36,176 nt of DNA from Lentisphaerota bacterium (GTDB lineage Bacteria > Verrucomicrobiota > Lentisphaeria > Victivallales > Victivallaceae): NCBI GenBank assembly GCA_015061495.1, contig SUWL01000024.1, forward strand, positions 1 through 36,176, given 5' to 3'. The notes under the pieces were generated by a model. That model searched no databases, was not told the DNA's origin, and worked only from the letters and a program-made list of their open reading frames with translations. Shown in pieces: positions 25,704-34,300 of the stretch. Positions within the stretch are counted from its first letter, which is position 1. Each line of letters opens with the position of its first letter. A program made the position numbers and the translations under genes.

Positions 25704-26783
25704 TCAGCGTTTCACGCGGGCATTACCGTTCCAGATGCTCCAAACCTGTTCTTCATCAGCAGGCTGAGCATAGTCAGTAAGGTGAGTGGTTGCCAGAGCA
25801 CCGGTCGCCCATCCGAACTGGATCCATTTTTCCGGTTCCCAGCCGCGCAGAATGCTGTAGAGGAAACCACCGACAAATCCATCGCCGCCGCCGATACGGT
25901 CAAGCACGTGGATCTCACGGGGTTCAACGACCTGCCAGACGCCATCGACATTGGTGATCGCACCCCACAAGTGGGCGTTGGTATTGATAACCTGGCGCAA
26001 GGTGGTGGCAAAAGCGACTGCATTGGGATAAGCGGCTTTGACGCGTTCGACCATCTCTTTGAAGTTACCGATCTTCTCGGCGATACCTTTGCCGCCGGCT
26101 TCGGGGCCCTGGATTTTCAGGCAGAGCTGGAAGTCTTCTTCATTACCGATGAGGATGTCGGACAGAGAAGCGATCTCATTGAATACAGCACTGAGTTCCT
26201 CCTCGCGGCCTTTCCAGAAAGAAGCACGGTAGTTGAGGTCGAAAGAGATTTTAGTACCATATTTTTTCGCAGTACGGGCAAGTTCCAGACAGAATTTGCT
26301 GGTATCCGGACTCATCGCAGCGATCAGACCGGAAAGGTGAACGATCTGCACACCTTCCTGACCGAAAATACGTTCCAGATCAAAATATTTGACATTCAAC
26401 AGACGGCCGACTTCACCGGCGCGGTCATTCTGAACCCGGGGGCCACGGCTGCCGTAACCGCTGTCGGCGAGGTTGAACTGGTGACGGTATCCCCAGGGAC
26501 CGCCCTGCTCGATTTCCGGACCTTCATAATCCATGTGACGGCCGGCGAGATTGTCTTTGATCATACGGGCAACCGGGCTGTCTTTGACAAACGCAGTCAG
26601 AACTTTGACCTTGAGTCCCAGGAAAGACGCAATGCTGGCGACGTTGGTTTCAGCACTGGTAACCTGCATCTGAAAGGTGTCACTGCAGTGAAAAGGCTGA
26701 CCGTTGACCGGAGTCAGACGGACTCCCATACTGGTGGGAACGAGAAGTGAATACGCGGCATCTTTTTTAAGTTCAATAGCCAT
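25704..26783 (-). CDS. PfkB-family sugar kinase (2-keto-3-deoxygluconate-kinase-like)
   Basis: A 359-residue ribokinase-fold kinase. The anion-hole and base motif GGGDGFVGG (298-306) has the catalytic Asp301, and the fold's SFDLNYR (180-186) and ILIGNEEDF (210-218) phrases are those of KdgK-type kinases. KDG kinase would phosphorylate 2-keto-3-deoxygluconate from uronic-acid breakdown, which suits the glycan-degrading context, but fructo- and other ketose kinases cannot be excluded. An AGGA site precedes the ATG. The codons look richer in C/G at the third position than in its neighbours, which may mean high expression. It is probably a single-gene unit with its own promoter and terminator. 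Confidence 0.85.
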   Translation of the reverse strand: MAIELKKDAAYSLLVPTSMGVRLTPVNGQPFHCSDTFQMQVTSAETNVASIASFLGLKVKVLTAFVKDSPVARMIKDNLAGRHMDYEGPEIEQGGPWGYRHQFNLADSGYGSRGPRVQNDRAGEVGRLLNVKYFDLERIFGQEGVQIVHLSGLIAAMSPDTSKFCLELARTAKKYGTKISFDLNYRASFWKGREEELSAVFNEIASLSDILIGNEEDFQLCLKIQGPEAGGKGIAEKIGNFKEMVERVKAAYPNAVAFATTLRQVINTNAHLWGAITNVDGVWQVVEPREIHVLDRIGGGDGFVGGFLYSILRGWEPEKWIQFGWATGALATTHLTDYAQPADEEQVWSIWNGNARVKR

Positions 26784-26830
26784 TTTTCTTTTCCTTCTTA
26801 TTTTTTAAGGGTTGAAACGGACACTTTGAT

Positions 26831-26858
26831 AATATAACACACAAAGTCATAAAAACAA
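26831..26858 (-). promoter_or_regulatory. Promoter of the sugar kinase
   Basis: On the minus strand TTGTTT (26858-26853), 16 bases, then TATATT (26836-26831) with TGT directly before it, about 48 bases before the kinase ATG. Confidence 0.6.
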
Positions 26859-26879
26859 CCCTTCTTCATATAAAAAAAC

Positions 26880-28037
26880 TCAATTTCCCGGCAGCATCCG
26901 TACCCGGCGGCGACCATCGGGGAAACGGATCTGAAAAACCGTTCCCCTGCCCTCGGCAGAAACCACCCCCAATTCAGCACCATGCTCCCGGCAAACCCGC
27001 TCTATGATCATCGTACCGATGCCATTACCGCCTGCTTTGGCGGTCTTGAAAGGCACGAACATCTCACGCAGATCATCCGGATTCATCCCTTTACCGGAAT
27101 CTGAAAATTCCAGAATACAGAATTCACCGGCATAATAGCCGTAAATATCCAGCCGCCCGCCGTTGCTCATCGCCTGTACCGCATTGCGGATGATATTGTA
27201 AAACGCCTGTTTTAATTGTTCCGCATCTCCTTTGATTTTCGGGATATTATCTGCCCACTGGCAATTTACCGCGACCATCCGTGCTTCGATTTCCGGGCGC
27301 ATAAAATTCAGCACTTCAAAAACTGTCTCTCTCAAATCCACCGGTGTCAAACTGGATTTTCCCGGGCGGATCGCGGTCAAAAATGAGTGGATAATGCTGT
27401 CCAGGCGTTCAACTTCACTTTCGCAGCGCCGGATCATTTTTGCGGCATCTTCCGGAGCAAGAGCTTCACCGGGATCATCAAATCCGCGCTCCAATATCTG
27501 CAGATTCATCGACAAACTGTTGAGCGGATTGCCAATTTCATGGGCGACTCCGGCAGCCAATTGCGAAACAGCCTTGACAGTTTCCCTTTCCAGATCGCTG
27601 GTTGCCCGGCGGCGGCTTTCAGTAACATCCCGCAAAATCACGGTCGCGGCATCGCTGCCTTCTCCAAGCGGAGTAAGGTAAAACTGCAAGAAACGCGGTT
27701 CCGGATAGAGTATCTGCAGCTCCTGCCGGGAAACCCGATCCCAATTAGCGGCATCTTCCGGAACGATCTGCTGCCAATTGATATCCGGCAACAACTGACT
27801 CAAACGCAGCAGGGAAGTATTTTCCGGCAGAGCCAGCAGCTCTTTTGCCGCCCGGTTGAAATAACGCAAATGCAATTCCCGGTCAATGACCAGAATGCCA
27901 TCGTCCACGGCATTGAATACCGTTTCAAAAAAACCGCACTCCCGCATCAATAAAGCCAATCCGGCCTGACGGCTGGAAGCATCCAATGATTCAAAATTGT
28001 CTTTCAGCCGGTTAAAAATTTTTTTTCGTCCCGCCAT
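26880..28037 (-). CDS. Soluble PAS-domain sensor histidine kinase
   Basis: A 385-residue cytoplasmic histidine kinase without membrane segments. Residues 36-140 form a PAS sensor domain, followed by the phosphoacceptor His166 in AAGVAHEIGNPLNSL, the N-box Asn285 (NIIRNAVQAM), G1 DSGKGM (313-318) and G2 GGNGIGT (337-343). The H-box is of the NtrB/AtoS type, whose partners are often sigma-54 activators. No response regulator is encoded nearby, so the partner is unknown. An AAGG site lies before the ATG at 28037, and a promoter faces the fmdB promoter in the divergent gap. Confidence 0.9.
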   Translation of the reverse strand: MAGRKKIFNRLKDNFESLDASSRQAGLALLMRECGFFETVFNAVDDGILVIDRELHLRYFNRAAKELLALPENTSLLRLSQLLPDINWQQIVPEDAANWDRVSRQELQILYPEPRFLQFYLTPLGEGSDAATVILRDVTESRRRATSDLERETVKAVSQLAAGVAHEIGNPLNSLSMNLQILERGFDDPGEALAPEDAAKMIRRCESEVERLDSIIHSFLTAIRPGKSSLTPVDLRETVFEVLNFMRPEIEARMVAVNCQWADNIPKIKGDAEQLKQAFYNIIRNAVQAMSNGGRLDIYGYYAGEFCILEFSDSGKGMNPDDLREMFVPFKTAKAGGNGIGTMIIERVCREHGAELGVVSAEGRGTVFQIRFPDGRRRVRMLPGN

Positions 28038-28066
28038 TTTACAACCTTCGTATTTGGTGCTATATT
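28038..28066 (+). promoter_or_regulatory. Promoter of fmdB-rsmA operon
   Basis: TTTACA (28038-28043), 17 bases, then TATATT (28061-28066), with TGC just before the hexamer. It overlaps the divergent kinase promoter's start region. Confidence 0.5.
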
Positions 28067-28081
28067 ATGTATTATGCGGAT

Positions 28082-28110
28082 AATATAACATCAGTACAAT
28101 AAAAAATCAA
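28082..28110 (-). promoter_or_regulatory. Promoter of the histidine kinase
   Basis: On the minus strand TTGATT (28110-28105), 17 bases, then TATATT (28087-28082), with TGT directly before it. It is face to face with the fmdB promoter, so the two transcripts would overlap at their 5' ends. Confidence 0.62.
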
Positions 28111-28127
28111 CTTAAAGGATCTGCCTT

Positions 28128-28361
28128 ATGCCCATATTCCGTTACCATTGCCCGGAATGCGATGCTGATTTTGAACTGCTTCTCGCCAGATTTGATTCTC
28201 CGGCAGAGTGCCCGGAATGCGGTTCAGGTAATCTGGAAAAACAACCCAGCAGGATCGGTGCGATATCCGGCGGCAACAGTAACTCCGGGTGTGCCATGCA
28301 GAATATGTGTCCATCCGCCGGACACTGCTGCAGCGGAAATTGCGGATGCGGGAAACATTGA
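28128..28361 (+). CDS. FmdB-family zinc-ribbon protein
   Basis: A 77-residue small protein with the FmdB-type zinc ribbon: CPEC at 8-11 and CPEC at 28-31. After a Gly/Asn/Ser linker the tail is Cys/His-rich (CCSGNCGCGKH at the end), which could bind a further metal. The family is common beside rRNA and envelope genes but its role is not established. AAAGGA lies before the ATG. The stop at 28361 is one base from the rsmA start, so it is the first gene of a tight operon. Confidence 0.87.
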   Translation: MPIFRYHCPECDADFELLLARFDSPAECPECGSGNLEKQPSRIGAISGGNSNSGCAMQNMCPSAGHCCSGNCGCGKH

Positions 28362-28362
28362 T

Positions 28363-29214
28363 ATGAATAAACAGGAATTGATCAACGCTCTGGAATCCCT
28401 CGGTATGCGTCCGGGACGCGGTCTCGGACAGAACTTTTTGCTTGACGGCAATCTGCTGGAGTGGATCGTCCGCAATTCAGGAGCCGCATGCGGGGACAAT
28501 GTGCTGGAAGTCGGTCCCGGATTCGGCGCTTTGACCGAAAAAATGGTTGATGCCGGTTTCAATGTTACTGCTGTGGAATTCGACCACCGTCTGGCAGAAT
28601 ATCTGCGAAAAAGATTTCATGGAGTGAAAAACTTCAAACTGGTGGAAGCAGATGCATGTAAAGTTGACTATGATGAATTGTTCCCGGCAGGAACTGCCTA
28701 CCGGTCGGTCGCCAATCTGCCTTATGCGATCAGTTCGGTATTTATCGCTAAAATAGTCGAATCCGCCAATCAGCCGGTGTCGATGTTTTTCATGCTCCAA
28801 AAAGAAATGGGAGAACGGCTGGCAGCCGGTCCCGGAACCAAAGCGTATGGTGCATTGTCCGTCAGAACTCAACTGTTTTATGACGTTGAAATCGCAAAAA
28901 TCGTACCGCCACAGGTATTCTGCCCGCCTCCGGAAGTCGATTCTGCATTGGTGGCGTTTGTCCGCAACTGCAGAACGGCAGAAAACATCCATCCGGAATT
29001 GTTTACTCCGCTGGTCAGAAACCTTTTCAATCAGCGCCGCAAACAGATCGGTAAAGTTCTCGGTCAGGCAATCGGCAGCAAAGAAAAAGCCGCCCGGATT
29101 CTCGCAGATTGCGGATTTGCCCCGGAATTGCGCCCGGACAAATTAAGTGTGGATGATTTTATCAAACTGGCAGACTCCGTCTGCGCAAACGGATGCACAA
29201 CGATCCGGGGCTGA
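28363..29214 (+). CDS. rsmA: 16S rRNA dimethyladenosine transferase
   Basis: A 283-residue SAM-dependent enzyme that dimethylates two adjacent adenosines near the 3' end of 16S rRNA. GQNFLLD (22-28), motif I VLEVGPGFGALT (47-58), the acidic loop VEFDH (71-75) and the catalytic NLPY (118-121) are present, with a C-terminal helical domain. The ATG at 28363 is preferred to an upstream in-frame start at 28162 that would lie inside fmdB, because it starts exactly after the fmdB stop and matches the family's beginning. Confidence 0.94.
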   Translation: MNKQELINALESLGMRPGRGLGQNFLLDGNLLEWIVRNSGAACGDNVLEVGPGFGALTEKMVDAGFNVTAVEFDHRLAEYLRKRFHGVKNFKLVEADACKVDYDELFPAGTAYRSVANLPYAISSVFIAKIVESANQPVSMFFMLQKEMGERLAAGPGTKAYGALSVRTQLFYDVEIAKIVPPQVFCPPPEVDSALVAFVRNCRTAENIHPELFTPLVRNLFNQRRKQIGKVLGQAIGSKEKAARILADCGFAPELRPDKLSVDDFIKLADSVCANGCTTIRG

Positions 29215-29215
29215 T

Positions 29216-30280
29216 ATGGCAATAAACAGAAATTGGCATCAATTGGCGATCGCCCTGCAAATGATCATGGATGACGAAACAGCATCATCCCGGGAGTGCG
29301 GCTGCCAGTTGTGCATTTATGATCATGGTGAAAAGGTCATCGACCTTTGTTCCGGATACACGGCACCGGATCAGCAGCAGGAGGTTTCGACGGATACCTT
29401 ATTTCCGTTATTTTCCTCCGGGAAGCCTTTTCTGGCATCACTGGCGTGGAAACTGGCAGAACGGGGACTTTTTACCTATGATACTCCGGTTGCGGAATTC
29501 TGGCAGGAATTCCGCACTCCCGATAAAGCCGGGATAACCATTGAGCATCTGCTCTCTCACCGTGCCGGACTTTATCTGCTGCCCTCCGGCAAACCGGATC
29601 TGACCGATTGGCAGGGGATGTGTTCAAAAATTGCCGCCATGGTGCCGCGCAATCCGCCGGGGGCAAAGTGCCACTACCATCCGCTTACATTCGGCTGGCT
29701 GCTGGGGCATACTCTGGAACTGGCAGCCGGCACTCCATTGCCGGAACTGCTCAAAAAGGAAGTTATTGAACCATTGGGAGTGACCGGAAAGATATTTTTC
29801 GGGATCGATGATGATAATGCGAAACGGGTCGTTCCGGCAGATGATCTGCTGATTCCGGTCAAACCGGATTGGTGCGCCGAAGTGATGAATAATCCGGCGA
29901 TCCGCCGCTGCTGCGTACCCTCATTCAATGGGATCGGCAATGCTGAAGCTCTTGCCGGATTTTATGCCCGACTGCGCGGGAAACTGGTGCGCGATGAAAC
30001 ATTTGATTATGCCTCCGGAAAACTTTTCCGGGAGCCCTCTGATCCGGTCAGAGAACAGGAGTGGAGCCGCTTTGCCCTGGGAGTGATACTTGCCGGACCG
30101 GCAAATGATTTGCGGATGTTCATCGGACACGGCGGAGCCGCCGGAGCAGAAGGATTTTATATGCCCGGAGAAGATATTGCAGTCGGTTTTGTCAAAAACC
30201 GTTTAAGTCCCAACCACCCGGATCATCCCATCCGCGACCGGATATCTGATGCTCTTGGCATCCCGCATCGCTTCTGGTGA
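29216..30280 (+). CDS. Serine beta-lactamase-fold hydrolase (class C / EstB-like)
   Basis: A 354-residue protein of the beta-lactamase (class C-like) fold, without a signal peptide. The SxxK motif has nucleophile Ser67 (SSGK, 67-70), Tyr154 sits in the expected YxN position (YHP, so the Asn is replaced), and a GHGG segment near the end matches the KTG-equivalent HGG of family VIII carboxylesterases. The altered second motif and cytoplasmic location favour an esterase or peptidase over an antibiotic-destroying enzyme. The ATG at 29216, one base after the rsmA stop, is chosen over a start at 29147 that would lie inside rsmA. Confidence 0.86.
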   Translation: MAINRNWHQLAIALQMIMDDETASSRECGCQLCIYDHGEKVIDLCSGYTAPDQQQEVSTDTLFPLFSSGKPFLASLAWKLAERGLFTYDTPVAEFWQEFRTPDKAGITIEHLLSHRAGLYLLPSGKPDLTDWQGMCSKIAAMVPRNPPGAKCHYHPLTFGWLLGHTLELAAGTPLPELLKKEVIEPLGVTGKIFFGIDDDNAKRVVPADDLLIPVKPDWCAEVMNNPAIRRCCVPSFNGIGNAEALAGFYARLRGKLVRDETFDYASGKLFREPSDPVREQEWSRFALGVILAGPANDLRMFIGHGGAAGAEGFYMPGEDIAVGFVKNRLSPNHPDHPIRDRISDALGIPHRFW

Positions 30281-30290
30281 CCCGGGGAGA

Positions 30291-30773
30291 TCACTTGGCG
30301 ATATCGGCAAATCCGGCATGGATAAGTTCTGCCAGCGCATCCGGAACAACGGCAATATTTAAGCCAACCCTGCCGCCGGACACCCAGATACGGTCAAAAA
30401 GTTGTGCCGTTTCATCGATATAAGTCGGAAATAACTTTTTCATTCCCAATGGAGAACAGCCGCCATGCACATAACCGGTGAGCGGAAGCAGACTTTTCAT
30501 CGGAATCATATCAATACTTTTTCTGCCGCAGGATTTGGCGGCTTTTTTCAGATCCAATTCAGATGCCGCCGGGACAACAAATACGAAATATTCGTGTCCG
30601 GGAGCTTCTGTAACCAATGTTTTGAACACCTCCTCCGGGGAACGTCCAATTTTTGCCGCAATGGAATTGGCATCTATTTTACCGTCTGATATATCATATT
30701 CAAAGGCTTCGAAATCCAATCCGGCACTTTCTGCCAGTCTCAAAGCATTGGTTTTTGCAGTTTTTTCAGCCAT
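30291..30773 (-). CDS. ybaK: YbaK/EbsC-type aminoacyl-tRNA deacylase
   Basis: A 160-residue editing protein of the YbaK/EbsC fold that hydrolyses mischarged aminoacyl-tRNA, typically Cys-tRNA(Pro). The conserved Lys51 (VFKTLV), HGGCSPLGMKK (103-113) and ISGGRVGLNI-like strand (VSGGRVGLNI) are present, and the length is typical. GGAAG lies 6 bases before the ATG. It converges with the beta-lactamase-fold gene over a 10-base gap and shares its upstream gap with the RRM gene. Confidence 0.88.
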   Translation of the reverse strand: MAEKTAKTNALRLAESAGLDFEAFEYDISDGKIDANSIAAKIGRSPEEVFKTLVTEAPGHEYFVFVVPAASELDLKKAAKSCGRKSIDMIPMKSLLPLTGYVHGGCSPLGMKKLFPTYIDETAQLFDRIWVSGGRVGLNIAVVPDALAELIHAGFADIAK

Positions 30774-30862
30774 ATTGATCTTCCTTTCCGGAATAATTTA
30801 CTGCATTTTTGCAAAAAATCCAGTTGTTTTTCAAAAAAAATCAAATTTTTCTCAATCTGCTA

Positions 30863-30891
30863 TTGACTTTGCAATGTTTTTTTCATATAAT
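30863..30891 (+). promoter_or_regulatory. Promoter of the RRM gene
   Basis: TTGACT (30863-30868), 17 bases, then TATAAT (30886-30891). It is the closest to the textbook consensus in the window and lies about 80 bases before the ATG, leaving a leader. Confidence 0.75.
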
Positions 30892-30908
30892 TATAAATAA
30901 GTTGTAAA

Positions 30909-30947
30909 AAAACGGCTTATTTTGGGACGGTCCCGGAAAAGCGTTTT
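30909..30947 (+). promoter_or_regulatory. Structured leader of the RRM gene
   Basis: In the transcript, AAAACG and CTT (30909-30914, 30916-30918) can pair with AAGCGTTTT (30939-30947), enclosing an inner GGGA/TCCC hairpin (30924-30934). The ribosome site AAGGA and start codon follow. A nested hairpin just upstream of a gene for an RNA-binding protein suggests self- or temperature-dependent control (inference). Confidence 0.45.
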
Positions 30948-30970
30948 GTAAAGAAAGGATAAAATCAGGA

Positions 30971-31243
30971 ATGAACATCTATGTAGGCAATCTGCCGTAC
31001 AGCACCACCCCGGACGATCTGCGTGAAGTATTTTCCGCTTTCGGCGAAGTTTCCGCCGCCAGAATCGTCAATGACCGCGAGACCGGCAGAGCCAAAGGCT
31101 TCGGTTTTGTTGAAATGCCCAACGATGAAGAGGCAAAAAAAGCGATCGAGGCCCTCAATGGCAACGACATCGGCGGACGCAAGGCTGTCGTCAATGAAGC
31201 CCGCCCCCGTGAACCGCGTCAGTTCCGTGAAAAACGCTTCTGA
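30971..31243 (+). CDS. RRM-type RNA-binding protein
   Basis: A 90-residue single RNA-recognition-motif protein. RNP2 IYVGNL (3-8) and RNP1 KGFGFVEM (42-49) are both intact, and a short basic/Arg-rich tail (PREPRQFREKRF) ends it. Similar small proteins in cyanobacteria and other bacteria bind single-stranded RNA and some respond to cold. It has a strong promoter, a structured leader and a strong terminator, so it is a separate and probably well-expressed unit. Confidence 0.93.
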   Translation: MNIYVGNLPYSTTPDDLREVFSAFGEVSAARIVNDRETGRAKGFGFVEMPNDEEAKKAIEALNGNDIGGRKAVVNEARPREPRQFREKRF

Positions 31244-31260
31244 TCAAGAGTTCTGAACAG

Positions 31261-31300
31261 ATGATCCGGCAGTTTCCCTAAAACTGCCGGATCATTTTTT
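31261..31300 (+). terminator. Intrinsic terminator after the RRM gene
   Basis: Fifteen-base perfect arms (31261-31275 and 31281-31295) with a 5-base loop, followed by TTTTTT. It is strongest for the plus strand; on the minus strand no T-run follows it. Confidence 0.9.
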
Positions 31301-31319
31301 ATCTGACCGATGCGTCCGA

Positions 31320-34300
31320 TCAATCCAGAGAAAATACCAGATGGGGAAAGTGTGCCGGATGGTTATTGTGTTTCACATTGCCGTCGATAACTGTTGACAG
31401 ACTGCCTTTACGCACCATTGGAGCATCACTGTCCGGAATAAAGAGTCCGAATCCGAATGACCGTCCAGCTTCCAACTTCAACGGCAGCAGATATTTGGCA
31501 GGGATCGCCGTCCGGTAGATGATCTTTTGACCCCGGAGCATAAATTTCACCGGAATATCATCCGCAAAAGTATCATTCTGCGGCGTACTGTTGCCCAGAG
31601 AAAGCTGTCCATCTACCGAACGCACCCGATAGAAACGCGCACTCTTGCCGTCTGCCGCCGGGAAAAGTGCGTAGGAGTAATCATTTTCATCAAATTTGCG
31701 CGCTTTTTTATTCCTTCCGTCCGCCAGAGTGTCAATATAAATTTGTACACAATCATTATTCCAGCGGGCACCGGGCTTTTCATATTCAACATGGCAGAAT
31801 TTGTCATCCGTGATCTCAAATTCCAGAAAAAGTGCTTTGCTGTTCCATCCGGCACGGAATACTCCGGACGAAGTCGTTCCTTTTTCCTTACCCGGCAGAG
31901 GAATCGCCGGCATCCGGCTGAAATCCACACTTTCAAGCGTGACATCATCAGCGATTTTCAGCACTTTGGCACCGTAAATATCCACCTGATAGTTGTAAGA
32001 ACTCTTATCGCCGGTAATGGTGAAATCAAATGGCTGGGAAAAAATGCGGTCAGCTGCCAATGGTTTAGCCAATTTAAGCGGAATCCGAATCCTGCCGTTG
32101 CCGGGGATATCCAGTTTATGACCGTTGATCGTACCGCGGAAAGGCTTGGAAAGAAAATTCTTTACTTCCACATCCGCATTGGTTCCGGATGAGATGTAAA
32201 CGCTGGTTTCCACCGGGGAAATCCCTTCACCGGAAACAACGGCCGCATTACTGAATGCCTTGATCAACTCATCGGCAGTACCTTTTTTGCCCCGGAAAAA
32301 GATCGGCAGACCGGAAACCGGAAACCGGAATTTGCCCGGGGTGAATTTGCGGGGTGAATTCATCATATCAAGTACACATTCCAGAGCATTGCCGAAGTCA
32401 GCTTCCACAATAGGCGCATCAACTTTGCCCTCATCGACCGCCGGCAAATGGCACCAGACTGCCGCCACCGGACGACCGGTGCCGTCATCAAAAATGTAAC
32501 ACCGTAAATAGGGCGCAAAGCGGATGTCTTTTATGAAACTGGAATTTCCCAGAATATTACTCAAGGTATTGGAAACCAGACTCGCAGCATAAGGGGTAAA
32601 CATCACATCCAATGCGAAGTTGTTCCGCATATTGCCCATCGTCGCGGTCACAATACGGTCACTGTGCCGCAGGGCAACCAGAAATGAGCGGGCGTAAAAG
32701 GATGCGGAAATACGCTCATATCTGCCCATATCGTAACTCAATACTCCGCCGGGCCACGCCGCCGGGATCGAAACCCAGCGGGCAAATTCGGTTCCCCATG
32801 CCGGGATGTGATACGGTCCCCAGTGCATCATTTCCGGCCAGGAAACAGGAGTTTTGCCATAACCGTGTTTTTCAAGGACGGCGAACAACCTGGCAGTATC
32901 TTCTTCCAGATCAGGAGATTCCGGGCTGTAGCGATACGGATGGATGGAAATAATATCGTATTTTGCACCGAGCTTATTGCTGTAGTAAAGGAAACGGTCA
33001 ACTTCAGCAATACCGCCGTCCGGATTCATATTACAGGGATCTTCCTGGGTGACTTTTACTCCGGGATTGCCCGCCCGGACGCCATCGGAAAACGCTTTCA
33101 TTATTTGGGCGAAGTGCCAGGCATACTGATCCATCGTGCCATCCTTGCTCCACCAGGCATAGGGAAAGCGGGCAGAAACCTCTCCTCCGAAGTTCCAGAT
33201 TTTCACATGCGGGTGTTTGGCGGCAAGTTTTTTAGCGGCGTTTTTCACTTTTTCCAGATATTCCGGAGTGATCTTACCGCCGTTGTCGAGATAATAATCC
33301 CGCACCATTAACCTGGGATCATCGGCACTCAATCCGGCTTCCCACTTGGATGAATCCGCGATCCCGAAACCGATCCTTTGGCGTTTTTCATTGCGGATCT
33401 CACTCATGGTAAAAGCCGTCATCGGTTCAATACCGTAAGACAACTCCGTATCCCAGATGATTTTGTCAAATGAATAATGGTGTCCTTTGGCACCGATCCC
33501 CAGTTTACGGAAACGGTCAAGTTTTTTCAAATAGTCAAAGGCACGTTCCGGTGTATCATAATCACAGGAAAATATCTTTTTGAGCTTATGCGTGCCATTG
33601 AGGAAATCCACTTTGGCAAAACGGTGAAATTCATAACTGCTGCTGCCGTTGGCAAAACGGTATTGGGCTTTGATGACGAATACCCCTTTGCCGGGGACAT
33701 CATCCAGCGGCAGATCGACCACGGCACTGCCTTTTTCATCGGTGACAAAGGGACAGTCACGGCGAAGGACGATTTCTCCGAAAAAATTTTTCACTTCCAG
33801 CAGCAAAGTGCCTCCGGCGGAACGGTTGACGGAAAAAAGTTCCATTTTTCCATTGACCGCTTTGGCAGCGGATATGAAATTATCCGGTTCAGAAGTGCGC
33901 AGATACCCCATGGTATCCGGAGCATCGTAAGCGGTCATCTTACTGCCTTTTTCCAGCTGAATGGCATCAATCGTCACTTTGGCATCTTTATCCGATGCGC
34001 TCCAGACATTGAAGTGGATCTCCACCGGCATCGCCTGGGTAACGGTGAATGTCGCACTGTACCGGCGATATTGATCATCCAACGCAAAAGAACCTTTGCC
34101 CCGGTTGGAAAAGTAAGCATAAACACTGCCGGAAGTAAAACGGGGTATCCAGAAATTGAGCCGGGAACCGTTTTTTTCACTGCTTTTAGCAGTAAAACTA
34201 ATGGTATATTCCCCCGGAAGACAGGGAATCGCCATGGTGGTCAGATTAACTCCATACGCCAACCGGCGTTCATCCACATCCGGAATATTGCGGGCGTGCA

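Noticed and set aside
25782..26750. Plus-strand open frame opposite the sugar kinase
   Set aside because: It is long because the kinase gene uses GC-rich third positions; the protein looks unlike any family.
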